This document shows positions 52,187-60,574 of a stretch of DNA of 64,000 bases, one piece after another (the stretch's first letter is position 1; each line of letters starts with the position of its first letter). The DNA comes from Roseomonas sp. KE2513 (GTDB lineage Bacteria > Pseudomonadota > Alphaproteobacteria > Acetobacterales > Acetobacteraceae). The stretch lies in NCBI RefSeq assembly GCF_016107305.1, contig NZ_RCVR01000004.1, positions 62,001 to 126,000 of the forward strand. The letters are read 5' to 3'. Under the pieces are notes generated by a model. That model saw only the letters and a program-made list of their open reading frames with translations, ran no database searches and was not told where the DNA came from. A program made the position numbers and the translations under genes.

Positions 52187-53686
52187 CTACCCGACCGGCC
52201 TCGGCAGCTCCGCATCCCGGAATTCGCGCCATCCCTTCCGAAGGTCATGGCGGGCCTCTTCCCGACGCTCTTCGGCCGAGCAGCGTAGCGCCATCACAAC
52301 GGGCGCCAGGGCCGGGTTCTGCTGCGCGAGCCGCTCGGCCAGGGAGATGGCGACCACGGCGTCGTTCAGCCCGCCCAGCTTCTCCTGCAACCGCTTGCAA
52401 TGGTGCAGATAGGCCGAAACTCGCTTCTCCTTGTAGAGAGGGGCCATGAACTCGACTCCGTAGCGCAGCTTCTTCAATGCCTTGCGGAGATCGTGCAGCT
52501 CCGCCTCGGGACGGCGGCGGATATGGCGGCCGCGGCGCCGCGCCTTCCGGGCCTGCCTCTCCAGCAGCTCGGGAGCGAGGCGCCGCAGCGGCTCCGCCAT
52601 CCGCCCGCCATCCGCCTCGCCGGACAGGGCCGCTGAATCCTCTGCCCAGGCCGACAGGCCGAGCACGAGGCGCGTCATGGCAGGGCGCCCGAGCTCCTCC
52701 GCGAGGCTTCGATGCGCCGCCTGCCGTTCAGCCTCCGCCGCGACGCGCAAGCCGTCCGTCGCGGTCGCGGCTGTCTCCGGCAGCGTCTCGGTCACGAACA
52801 CGTCCCAATCGCGCGCCGTGCCAAGGATGCCCGCAAGGTCCCGCAGCGCCGCCGTGAAGCGCGCTTCCGGCTCCGGTGCCAGGCAGGGGCGGAAAAGCGC
52901 GAGAAGTGCGCGCAGCCTTCGGGTAGCGACACGCATCCCATGCACCCCCTGCATCACGCCGGCTCTCGCTGAGGGCTGGTGGGCCATGAGCGAAGCGAGG
53001 AGCATTGCTACGATCTGGCGAAAGGCCTCGGCGGCCAGAATGTCCGGCGCAAAGCCGATGTCCTCTGCTTTCTCTCCGGCGCGTGCCTCTCCAGTTACCA
53101 GGCGCCAACCGCGGTCGGATTTGCTCTCCATGCCGAGAACGAGGCCAAGCTCCGCCTGGAGCCGCTCCGCCAGGAGATAGAGGGCCTTCGCCTCCCCTTC
53201 CTTCAACTCCAACTCAAGCTCCCGGATCGGCTCGGTGCGCTCACCAGCGCGCAAGCTTCCCTCGTCCACCGTGATCTCGATGGTAGCGCCCTCGTAGCGG
53301 AGGCACCTGAGGGTGCGGACGACCTCCGCCGTGAAGACGGCGCGCATCTCGCCGTCCAGCGCGGGAATCGGTACTTCCTTCAGCCGTCCGAGCTCTGGCT
53401 GGTCTCCCTCGACGCGCCACTCCCACTCCCCGCGGCCGAAGGGGCCGCCGCCGCGCCGAAGCTTGAGCGTCTGCACGCATCCGGCCTCGTTTCGCCGAAT
53501 GCGGAGGCTGGCGCCTGCCTGGGCAAGGGCACGATCCGCCGTGTCGAAATAGGTGGTTACCTCCCGCGAAGGCAGCTTCGCGGTGCATCCGCGGAATATC
53601 GGCTGGTCGTGGAGCCCTGCGAGGCTCCCTTCCGGCAGAAGAAATTTCACTTCGGTCTCAGTGGCTTGGGCTACGGCAGCGGTCAT
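52187..53686 (-). CDS. CYTH and CHAD domain-containing protein
   Basis: 499-residue two-domain protein. The N-terminal CYTH triphosphate-tunnel domain (about 1-200) starts with the ExExK motif (ETEVKFLL) and has EITVDEGSLRAG and ELELELKEG. The C-terminal CHAD helical domain (about 225-495) has HGMRVATRRLRALLALFRP and DLRKALKKLRYGVEF. CYTH enzymes hydrolyse triphosphates or polyphosphate, and CHAD domains bind polyphosphate granules, in line with the phosphorus context. ATG 53686 is chosen; a GTG at 53743 would add 19 residues. Confidence 0.92.
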   Translation of the reverse strand: MTAAVAQATETEVKFLLPEGSLAGLHDQPIFRGCTAKLPSREVTTYFDTADRALAQAGASLRIRRNEAGCVQTLKLRRGGGPFGRGEWEWRVEGDQPELGRLKEVPIPALDGEMRAVFTAEVVRTLRCLRYEGATIEITVDEGSLRAGERTEPIRELELELKEGEAKALYLLAERLQAELGLVLGMESKSDRGWRLVTGEARAGEKAEDIGFAPDILAAEAFRQIVAMLLASLMAHQPSARAGVMQGVHGMRVATRRLRALLALFRPCLAPEPEARFTAALRDLAGILGTARDWDVFVTETLPETAATATDGLRVAAEAERQAAHRSLAEELGRPAMTRLVLGLSAWAEDSAALSGEADGGRMAEPLRRLAPELLERQARKARRRGRHIRRRPEAELHDLRKALKKLRYGVEFMAPLYKEKRVSAYLHHCKRLQEKLGGLNDAVVAISLAERLAQQNPALAPVVMALRCSAEERREEARHDLRKGWREFRDAELPRPVG

Positions 53687-53842
53687 GGTGCGCTCAAACG
53701 TTGCCTGCGGCGTGGCTGTTGCCAGTCTATGGCGAGAAATCACGAAAGTTTAACGGAAACCCTTGAATTGCCGCTTTGTCCCGCGGCGCACGCTCGGTCC
53801 ATCCCATTTGCCTCAACCCGAACCATGCCCTTGTTGAGAGGC

Positions 53843-53860
53843 AAGTCATAGAAGATTCAC
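53843..53860 (+). promoter_or_regulatory. Weak Pho-box-like element near the GT4 gene start
   Basis: AAGTCAT and GATTCAC are separated by 4 bp, the Pho-box spacing, with about 11 of 18 consensus matches. If real, transcription would begin after 53866 and the protein start would be further downstream than given. Confidence 0.25.
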
Positions 53861-53865
53861 GCCGG

Positions 53866-54984
53866 ATGCCGGCGGTGCTGCGTATGTACTGCGCCGCAAC
53901 ACGGCACGGTCATGGCGTGGAACCCGACTTTCGCGACACCACCGGCCAGACGGCCAACCTAACCTCCCCTGCACGCATCCTCATCATTTCCGATGCCTGG
54001 CAGCCGCAGGTTAATGGGGTCGTGCGCACCCTCTCCACCCTGGTGGATCATCTCCGCCGGGGTGGCGACACCGCGGAGGTGATCGGACCCGACAGGTTCC
54101 GCACGCTCGCCCTGCCCTCCTATCCCGAAATCCGCCTTGCCCTCGTGGGACGCCGAGCCCTGGCCAGCATGATCGAGGACTTCGCGCCGGACGCGATACA
54201 CATCGCGACCGAAGGTCCGTTGGGCTGGGCGGCGCGTAACCTTTGCCGCCGCCGGAACTGGCGCTTTACTACCTCCTTTCACACCCGCTTCCCCGACTAC
54301 TTGCACATCCGCGCCCGCCTGCCCCTCGCCTGGTCTTGGGCGCTGCTGCGCCGCTTTCACGCACCCGCCTGCGCGACCTTCGCGGCGACCACCTCGCTCC
54401 TTGAGGAGCTCGGTTCACGCGGCTTCGGCCCGTTGCGCCGTTGGTCGCGCGGGGTTGACCTTGAGCGCTTCCCGGCGGAACCGCGCGATCCTTGGGCCGG
54501 CCTGCCGCGGCCCGTCTTCCTTTATGCCGGCCGGGTCGCGGTGGAGAAGAACATCGAAGCCTTCCTTTCCCTCGACCTGCCCGGTTCGAAGGTCGTGGTC
54601 GGCGACGGCCCGCACCGTGCCGCTCTGCAGGAGCGGTTCCCCGAGGCGCATTTCACCGGCTATCGGGAGAACGGTTCCCTCGCCGCGGCTTATGCCGGCG
54701 CCGATGTCTTCGTCTTTCCCTCGCGCACCGACACCTTCGGCCTTGTCCTGCTGGAAGCCCTGGCCACGGGTACGCCTGTCGCTGCCTATCCCGTGGCGGG
54801 CCCGCTCGACGTGATCGGCAACGCGGCCGAGAAGGTCGGGGCGCTGGACGAAAACCTGCGCAGCGCCTGCGTGGCCGCCCTCGGCACTTCGCGCGCAGCA
54901 TGCCGCCGCCATGCCGCAAGCTGGTCCTGGGAGGCCTCGGCCGCCCAGTTCCGCGGCGCGCTGGCAAGCCTCTCCGCGGGCTGA
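53866..54984 (+). CDS. GT4-family glycosyltransferase (Agt/MgtA-like)
   Basis: Retaining glycosyltransferase of the GT-B fold. The N-terminal donor/acceptor loop ILIISDAWQPQVNGVVRTLSTLVDHL and EVIGPDRF are typical of lipid-glycosylating GT4 enzymes; the C-terminal nucleotide-sugar site has FLYAGRVAVEKNIEAFL and the E-x7-E motif SRTDTFGLVLLEALATGTPVAAY. Similar proteins transfer glucose or glucuronic acid to diacylglycerol (Agt), or mannose. The start is uncertain: ATG 53866, ATG 53884 and GTG 53917 are in frame, and homologous sequence begins near 53970. Confidence 0.88.
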   Translation: MPAVLRMYCAATRHGHGVEPDFRDTTGQTANLTSPARILIISDAWQPQVNGVVRTLSTLVDHLRRGGDTAEVIGPDRFRTLALPSYPEIRLALVGRRALASMIEDFAPDAIHIATEGPLGWAARNLCRRRNWRFTTSFHTRFPDYLHIRARLPLAWSWALLRRFHAPACATFAATTSLLEELGSRGFGPLRRWSRGVDLERFPAEPRDPWAGLPRPVFLYAGRVAVEKNIEAFLSLDLPGSKVVVGDGPHRAALQERFPEAHFTGYRENGSLAAAYAGADVFVFPSRTDTFGLVLLEALATGTPVAAYPVAGPLDVIGNAAEKVGALDENLRSACVAALGTSRAACRRHAASWSWEASAAQFRGALASLSAG

Positions 54985-55024
54985 TTCGGCCGTGCCGGAG
55001 CAGCCGTGCGGCATGCCGCAGGCG

Positions 55025-55909
55025 TCAGTCCGCCTCCTCCAGCGGCAGCCGCATCAGGGGCTGCCCGGCTCGGATAGTCGCGCCTTCCCGCACCGCTTCG
55101 TGCAACCGGAATCCCGGGGGCGCGAAGAGGATGATCGTGGACCCGTGCTCGAACCAGCCCATCTCCTCCCCCTTGCACAGGCCGGCCTCGCAGGGGATGC
55201 GCCTCGCTCCCCCCTGCCGCAGGTCGAGCGACGCGCCGAGGAAGCGCAGACGGATGCTCGCCACGAGGATCGCCGCGACCGGAACCAGGGTGATCCGGTG
55301 CTCGGTGCCGCACAGCACCGTGCGAATGGCCGCGCGCTCGTTCCGGCAGAACAGCCGCTCGATACGCCGGAGCGCGATCGGGTTGACGTTCCACGTATCG
55401 CCGGAAATGTAGGTCACGGACATCACGCGCAGGTCGTGCGGTGCGTGGAAGCGGTGGTACATCGCCGAGGTGAGTCGCAGCGTTACATAGGTGCCGCCCT
55501 CATGCGCCGCCGCCGCCTGCTCGTCGCCGAGCAGATCGCGCAGCGCGTAGGGCATGCCCTTCACCTGAAGCACCTGACCGGCATTCACCGTGCCGAAGGC
55601 GCCGACGATTGCGTCGGACGGGCTGACCAGCATCGCCGGGTCGGGATCCGCCGGCCGCGCCCCAGGCTTCAGCTCCCGAATGAAAAGATCGTGCAGGCTG
55701 CGGAAGGAGGTCTTCCGCGCATCGCTCAGGTCGAGATCGGCGAAGAGCCGCCAGAGGCAGATGGAAAGCTCACGCACCACCGGATTTTCGATGCGGCCGA
55801 ACCAGCCGACGAAGCGGGTCGCCAGCCGGCGGGGGATGCGATTCGTCAGGAGGAAGTTGATGTCCTCCTGCTGCGCGACGCGCGCGAGCGTGGAGCGGAG
55901 AGTCGCCAT
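55025..55909 (-). CDS. psd: Phosphatidylserine decarboxylase family protein
   Basis: 294-residue pyruvoyl enzyme of the membrane-bound PSD type that makes phosphatidylethanolamine. The self-cleavage GST motif is in GWFEHGSTIILFAPPGF; the upstream LHDLFIRELKPGARP and YHRFHAPHDLRVMSVTYISGDTWNVNP segments are characteristic. The usual LGST is HGST here. ATG 55909 is chosen; 18 further codons to 55963 would overlap the divergent aminotransferase gene. It may be the second, specialised Psd of the genome. Confidence 0.88.
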   Translation of the reverse strand: MATLRSTLARVAQQEDINFLLTNRIPRRLATRFVGWFGRIENPVVRELSICLWRLFADLDLSDARKTSFRSLHDLFIRELKPGARPADPDPAMLVSPSDAIVGAFGTVNAGQVLQVKGMPYALRDLLGDEQAAAAHEGGTYVTLRLTSAMYHRFHAPHDLRVMSVTYISGDTWNVNPIALRRIERLFCRNERAAIRTVLCGTEHRITLVPVAAILVASIRLRFLGASLDLRQGGARRIPCEAGLCKGEEMGWFEHGSTIILFAPPGFRLHEAVREGATIRAGQPLMRLPLEEAD

Positions 55910-55937
55910 GGCATCAGCCTCGTGAAGGAACAGCAGG

Positions 55938-57620
55938 ATGTTGATCACTGAACTTGGCGCCATCGCGCCCTACCTGGCGGGCGCCGGAGCCTGCGCGGCC
56001 CTGCTCACGCGCGGCCGAGCCAGGCTCGCGCTCTCGCGGGCAAAGCACCGTTCCCTGACGGGGCACGCGCGGATGGCCCGCCGCGTCGCCTCCCTCGTTC
56101 GCTTCTACGACTTCGACGAGGCACGGTTCTTCACATCGGACGGTGCAGCCGAGGAGGTGGTCGCGCGCCGGCGCGAGGGCTTTCACCGCCTCGCAGCCCT
56201 CTACCGGGCGCGCTTTCCACAGACCGCTGCCCTGACCGAGGAGGCTAAGGCCGGCCTCTCTGATCTCCAGTTCACAGCCGCCTACCGGGTGCCGTTCCAG
56301 TACAGCCGCTTCGTGCGCCGGCATCTCGCGAGTGGGTCCTTCCTCGCCTCTTCCGCGGGCGTGACGGTGACGGACCTGGACGGCAACAGCTTCTACGATC
56401 TCACCGGTTCCTATGGCGTGAACCTCCTTGGCTACGACTTCTACAAGGAGTGCATTGCGGAAGGATCCGAGGCAGTTCGGGAACTCGGCCCCGTGCTCGG
56501 CGCCTACCATCCGGTGGTTGCCGAGAACGTCGCGCATCTGCGGCGCATCTCCGGCCTCGACGAGGTTTCCTTCCACATGTCGGGCACCGAGGCGGTGATG
56601 CAGGCGGTGCGGCTGGCTCGCTATCACACGCGCCGCTCCCACCTCGTCCGCTTCTCCGGCGCCTATCACGGCTGGTGGGGCGACGTGCAGCCGGGCATCG
56701 GCAACCCCGTGCCCGCGCGGGAGACCTACACGCTGGAGGAGATGTCCGAGCGCGCGCTGCGTGTCATCCGCACTCGGGCAGACATTGCCTGCGTCCTTGT
56801 CAACCCGCTGCAGGCGCTGCACCCCAATGCCGCTGCGCCCGCCGATTCCTCGCTCGCGGACAGCAGCCGCCGCGCCGACTTTGACCGCACCGCCTATACC
56901 GAGTGGCTGCACCGCCTGCGGGAGGCCTGCACCGCGCGTGGCATCGTTCTGATATTTGACGAGGTATTTCTCGGCTTCCGGCTCGCTCCGGGCGGCGCGC
57001 AGGAATATTTCGGCGTGCGAGCGGATCTCGTCACCTACGGCAAGACCCTTGGCGGCGGCTTGCCAGTGGGCGTTCTCTGCGGCCGGGGCGCGCTCATGAA
57101 GCGCTCTCGCGAGAGCAATCCCGCCGACATCTGCTTTGCCCGCGGCACCTTCAATGCTCATCCCTACGTCATGGGCACGATGGGCGCCTTCCTTCGCCGC
57201 CTGGAAAGCGCGGAGGTCCAGGCCCTCTATGACGGCCTCGACGATACTTGGGGCAGGCGCGCAGCGGAGCTCAACGGTCGCCTCTCGGACGAGGGACTGC
57301 CGGTGCGCGTGGCCCATCTGCAAACGATCTGGACGGTCCTCTACATACGGCCATCCCGCTACAACTGGATGCTGCAATACTACCTTCGCGCGGAGGGCTT
57401 GGCGTTGAGCTGGGTCGGCACAGGACGCCTGATCTTCAGCCTCAACTATACCGAGGCTCAGTTCGCTGAGGTTGCCGACCGCTTCCTGGCGGCTGCGCGC
57501 GCCATGGAGCGCGACGGCTGGTGGGCCGGCCCCGCGGCAACCAACCGGATGCTGCGGGGCCAGATCCTGCGGGAGATGCTGACTCATCGTTGGGCACGGC
57601 GGGCGCGAGAGGAATTCTGA
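55938..57620 (+). CDS. Class III aminotransferase (glutamate-1-semialdehyde aminomutase-like) with N-terminal extension
   Basis: 560-residue PLP enzyme, about 110 residues longer than a usual class III aminotransferase. The extra N-terminus begins with a hydrophobic stretch (APYLAGAGACAALL) that could anchor or bind membrane. The catalytic domain has SGTEAVMQAVRLAR, FSGAYHGWWGD, LIFDEVFLGFRL and the PLP lysine in VTYGKTLGGGLPVGVLCG. AAGGAA precedes the ATG by 8 bp. The genomic setting between psd and lipid enzymes suggests an amino-lipid or long-chain-base substrate, but this is unproven. Confidence 0.87.
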   Translation: MLITELGAIAPYLAGAGACAALLTRGRARLALSRAKHRSLTGHARMARRVASLVRFYDFDEARFFTSDGAAEEVVARRREGFHRLAALYRARFPQTAALTEEAKAGLSDLQFTAAYRVPFQYSRFVRRHLASGSFLASSAGVTVTDLDGNSFYDLTGSYGVNLLGYDFYKECIAEGSEAVRELGPVLGAYHPVVAENVAHLRRISGLDEVSFHMSGTEAVMQAVRLARYHTRRSHLVRFSGAYHGWWGDVQPGIGNPVPARETYTLEEMSERALRVIRTRADIACVLVNPLQALHPNAAAPADSSLADSSRRADFDRTAYTEWLHRLREACTARGIVLIFDEVFLGFRLAPGGAQEYFGVRADLVTYGKTLGGGLPVGVLCGRGALMKRSRESNPADICFARGTFNAHPYVMGTMGAFLRRLESAEVQALYDGLDDTWGRRAAELNGRLSDEGLPVRVAHLQTIWTVLYIRPSRYNWMLQYYLRAEGLALSWVGTGRLIFSLNYTEAQFAEVADRFLAAARAMERDGWWAGPAATNRMLRGQILREMLTHRWARRAREEF

Positions 57621-57641
57621 CGCCCGCCTGCTCCATCACCG

Positions 57642-58253
57642 CTACCGGGCGTGCCCGCCCTGTATCGAAGGATCGATGCGCTCGCCCCGCAGCAGATGGC
57701 GGGGCGCCCTGTGGTAGAGCTTGATGTCGTGGAACGGGTCGGTGAGAATTTTAGTGACCCATACAAGGCCAGTCTGCACGTCATGAATGACGAAGAGCTG
57801 CACCATACGGAACAGCAGGCCGCCCACCCCGATCGCGAGCCACAGGTAGCCGACGTTCCGCACGAAGTCGCCCGCGGCCCGATGCGGTTCCGTAAAGCCC
57901 AAAAGCGTCGGATCCAGCAGCAGCAGAAGCGGCGACAATGCCCAGGTCAGCATTAGCAGGATCTTGCGATGCAGGTTGTATCCGACCTTGATCTCCTCTT
58001 TATGCTCGTGCGTCGCCTGGTTCGCCTCGTCGTAGCCCTTCGGCTCGAAGAACAGATGGCCGATCTGCCGGCTGGTCATCGCCACGAGCCAGCCGATCAG
58101 CGCGGCCAGGGCCGGATCCTTGAACGCCAGCATATAGGCGAAGACAAAGCTGATCGCGCTCACCAAGTGAAGGCTCTGGTTGATGCGGCTGTGGTGATAG
58201 TAGCGATGGTCGTCCCAACGCTGTTCCCTTAGATGCTCGACGAAACCGGTCAT
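57642..58253 (-). CDS. Mpo1-like (DUF962) integral membrane protein
   Basis: 203-residue protein with about four hydrophobic helices and conserved histidines (HRYYHHSRINQSLHLV, RQIGHLFFEPKG, HEHKEEIK). This architecture resembles yeast Mpo1, a dioxygenase acting on 2-hydroxy fatty acids in phytosphingosine breakdown. A lipid-modifying role fits its neighbours. ATG 58253 is preferred over an extended frame to 58397 that overlaps the methyltransferase gene. Confidence 0.75.
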   Translation of the reverse strand: MTGFVEHLREQRWDDHRYYHHSRINQSLHLVSAISFVFAYMLAFKDPALAALIGWLVAMTSRQIGHLFFEPKGYDEANQATHEHKEEIKVGYNLHRKILLMLTWALSPLLLLLDPTLLGFTEPHRAAGDFVRNVGYLWLAIGVGGLLFRMVQLFVIHDVQTGLVWVTKILTDPFHDIKLYHRAPRHLLRGERIDPSIQGGHAR

Positions 58254-58284
58254 CACGGATCCTCTGTCGGAGAAAAAAGGACAA

Positions 58285-58950
58285 TCAACGGTCTGCCAGG
58301 GCCACGGCATGCCCCTGGCGTTTCGCGAACTGAATGAGCGAGAAGTGACCGAGCGGAGGAAGCGGTAGCCGCTGGACCAACTGCACCCCTTCCGCACGCG
58401 CAGCCCAATTCGCGTAGCGCGCCCAGGGGAACTCGGTGCGCCAGCCCAGCCGGCTCGTCACGGGCATCAGGCGGCGCTCGATCACCGCTCGTAGCCCCCC
58501 CTCCGCACCGATGCGCGTGGCGATCACCATCAGACCTCCGGGACGCAGCACGCGCAGGAATTCGTCGAGGGCACGCTCCGGATTTGGCACGGCCGTCACA
58601 ACGTACTGCGCCACGACAACATCGAAGCTGGCATCAGCGAAGGCCAGTTGCTCCGCATCCATGACGGCGAGGCCGCCCACATGCCCAAGACCTTGTGCCA
58701 CAGCCCGGACCCTTGCCTTCCAGAGCATCGGGGCGGAAATGTCGATGCCGTGGACGAGGTTCTGCCTGCTGTAGCCGGGCAACGACAGTCCCGTACCGAC
58801 GCCGACCTCTAGGATGCGCCCACCTGCCCGCTCCGCCGCCGCGATCGCCGCGCGCCGCCCCCGCCGGAACACGGGACCGAAGACAAGATCATAGATTGGA
58901 GCCCAGCGGTCATAGGCCAGCGCGACGTGGTCCGACTTATTGGCAGACAT
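58285..58950 (-). CDS. pmtA: Class I SAM methyltransferase, PmtA-like (phospholipid N-methyltransferase)
   Basis: 221-residue SAM-dependent methyltransferase. AYDRWAPIYDLVFGPVFRRGRR and ILEVGVGTGLSLPGY are close to the Rhodobacter-type phosphatidylethanolamine N-methyltransferase PmtA, which builds phosphatidylcholine. Motif II/III is VVVAQYVVTAVPNPERALDEFLRVLRPGGLMVIATR. An AAGGTG site precedes ATG 58950 by 8 bp. The 450-bp divergent spacer upstream carries Pho-box-like repeats. Confidence 0.85.
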   Translation of the reverse strand: MSANKSDHVALAYDRWAPIYDLVFGPVFRRGRRAAIAAAERAGGRILEVGVGTGLSLPGYSRQNLVHGIDISAPMLWKARVRAVAQGLGHVGGLAVMDAEQLAFADASFDVVVAQYVVTAVPNPERALDEFLRVLRPGGLMVIATRIGAEGGLRAVIERRLMPVTSRLGWRTEFPWARYANWAARAEGVQLVQRLPLPPLGHFSLIQFAKRQGHAVALADR

Positions 58951-59400
58951 CTGAACGCACCTTGATCTCCATTGCCGCAGGCGGTGCAGATGGCCAGTAG
59001 GCGGTTGCAAGTCGATGGCATATCGGTGCTGCCTCGATGACACATTCCAAACGAATGCGACTCGCTCACGGGCGGGTGCGTATAGCGCCTGCAAACTACC
59101 GTTCAGAAATTGGCCACGCGAGGCCGGTCCTTGCGCAGCGCGGGCCCGGCGACGGCTGCTTCCTCTCGGGTCTATCTGGGCTAGCGGCAGAGCCCGTCAT
59201 CATAGCTTCATAGCGCTGTCACACGCTGATGACCGCGATGTGTCGATTTCTCACGACCACAGATGACCAAGAAGAGGCAAAGCCGATTTGAGCGTAGCTG
59301 CACCCCCAGAAAGCGAAGGCCGCTTTCCCGATAGCACCTTGCACGGACGAGCAAGGCAACGGCGTGAAGCTCGGACACGCCGCGCAGCGTGCAGTGGTCC
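58951..59400. other. 450-bp divergent intergenic region (pmtA / GT21)
   Basis: Contains the promoters for both genes and the 11-bp repeats at 59194-59222. Composition is a little lower in GC than the genes. I see no convincing gene; tiny frames (for example a 20-codon frame at 59228) lack support. Confidence 0.6.
59194..59222 (+). promoter_or_regulatory. Pho-box-like repeats upstream of the GT21 gene
   Basis: CCGTCAT, GCTTCAT and CTGTCAC are spaced by exactly 11 bp (59194, 59205, 59216), the same layout as the phnC upstream array. The distance to the GT21 ATG is about 180 bp, long for a simple promoter, so a leader transcript or control of both divergent genes must be assumed. Confidence 0.5.
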
Positions 59401-60537
59401 ATGAGCATCGCTTTAGCTTCGCTCATTGGATGCACGCTGCTCGGCACCGTGCACTTGGCCAGCCTCGCCATAGCGGGCCTGCGGCTCCGCAGCCGCACCC
59501 GACTACCGCCGTCGAACCGCACGCCGGTGAGCATCGTTTGTCCGCTATGCGGCATTGAGCCGTTCATCGAGGCGACTTTAGCCAGCGCCTTTTCCCTAGA
59601 GCATCTCGAGTACGAAATTCTCTTCTGCGTTGAGCGCCCGGATGATCCCGTGATTCCCGTGGTCCGGCGCTTCATGGAACGTCACCCCACAACGCACGCG
59701 CGCCTGCTGGTCGGTGCCGACCCGGTGAGTGGGAACCCTAAGCTGAACAACTGCGTCAAAGGCTGGAACGACGCGCAGCATGACTGGATCGTGCTCGTCG
59801 ATTCCAATGTTCTCATGCCGCCGGATTACCTTGAACAGCTTCTCTCGCAATGGCGGACCAACACCGGACTTGTCTGCTCCACACCGCTTGGCACGCGTGC
59901 CAAGGGCTTCTGGGCGACTGTCGAGTGCGCAATCCTCAACTCGCATCAGGCGCGCTGGCAGTACGCCGGCGAAGGCCTCGGCTTTGGCTTCGCCCAAGGC
60001 AAAAGCATGCTATGGCGACGTTCCTTCCTCGAGGCCCACGGCGGCATCAGCGCGCTGGGTGCCGAGGTCGCGGAGGATGCTGCAGCGACCAAGCTTGTGC
60101 GCAGGGCCGGCCGCCGCGTGCATCTCGTCAACAGCCCTTTCGAACAGCCGATCGGTCGGCGGAGGGCCGCACAGGTATGGCAGCGGCAGCTCCGCTGGGC
60201 CCGCCTGCGTCGGATCACCTTCCCTCTCTTCTACGCCCCCGAGGTGGTCACCGGCCTGCCGCTTGCCTTACTGCTCTGCGTCCTGGGTTCCTCGGCACTC
60301 GGCGTGAGCCCGTTGCTCGCCGCAATGGTGCTGGCTTTTATGTGGTACGGGGCCGAAGCGGCACTTTGCCGTTCTAAGCGCTGGCCGCTTACGTGGACCC
60401 TGGTTGCAGCCTTTCCGGTAAGGGACGCGATGATGCTGGGCGTTTGGCTCAGGGGATGGACGACGGGCAGCACCGTCTGGCGCGGCAACACCCTCCCCCT
60501 GAATGCGAAGCCTGCGCTGAGCACCGAAGGCCGTTGA
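59401..60537 (+). CDS. GT21-family glycosyltransferase (ceramide glucosyltransferase / processive lipid GT-like)
   Basis: 378-residue inverting GT-A transferase. An N-terminal membrane helix (about 3-27) is followed by PVSIVCPLCGIEPFIEATLASAFSL, the DxD-like VLVDSNVLM, GFAQGKSMLWRRSFLEAHGGI and the acceptor-binding QRQLRWARLRR, the (Q/R)XXRW motif of ceramide glucosyltransferases. C-terminal hydrophobic helices complete it. Relatives in Mesorhizobium and Agrobacterium (Pgt) make glycolipids from diacylglycerol; HpnI-type hopanoid transferases are another possibility. ATG 59401 is preferred over a GTG 12 bp earlier. Confidence 0.88.
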   Translation: MSIALASLIGCTLLGTVHLASLAIAGLRLRSRTRLPPSNRTPVSIVCPLCGIEPFIEATLASAFSLEHLEYEILFCVERPDDPVIPVVRRFMERHPTTHARLLVGADPVSGNPKLNNCVKGWNDAQHDWIVLVDSNVLMPPDYLEQLLSQWRTNTGLVCSTPLGTRAKGFWATVECAILNSHQARWQYAGEGLGFGFAQGKSMLWRRSFLEAHGGISALGAEVAEDAAATKLVRRAGRRVHLVNSPFEQPIGRRRAAQVWQRQLRWARLRRITFPLFYAPEVVTGLPLALLLCVLGSSALGVSPLLAAMVLAFMWYGAEAALCRSKRWPLTWTLVAAFPVRDAMMLGVWLRGWTTGSTVWRGNTLPLNAKPALSTEGR

Positions 60538-60540
60538 GTT

Positions 60541-60566
60541 GGGCGGGGCCGGTTCCGGCCCCGCCC
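60541..60566. terminator. Bidirectional terminator hairpin
   Basis: A perfect 12-bp stem GGGCGGGGCCGG/CCGGCCCCGCCC with a TT loop lies in the 37-bp gap between the convergent GT21 and metallophosphoesterase genes. The placement fits shared termination, although there is no T-run. Confidence 0.6.
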
Positions 60567-60574
60567 AGTTACCC

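Noticed and set aside
55007-55020. TGCGGCATGCCGCA palindrome between the GT4 and psd genes
   Set aside because: A perfect 14-bp palindrome, but with no loop or T-run and in high-GC sequence where short palindromes are frequent; not enough to call a terminator.
55914-57587. 557-codon minus-strand frame opposite the aminotransferase
   Set aside because: No recognisable domain; the plus strand has an intact PLP-enzyme with a good ribosome-binding site.
59228-59290. 20-codon frame in the pmtA/GT21 spacer
   Set aside because: No ribosome-binding site, no recognisable sequence; chance frame in intergenic DNA.
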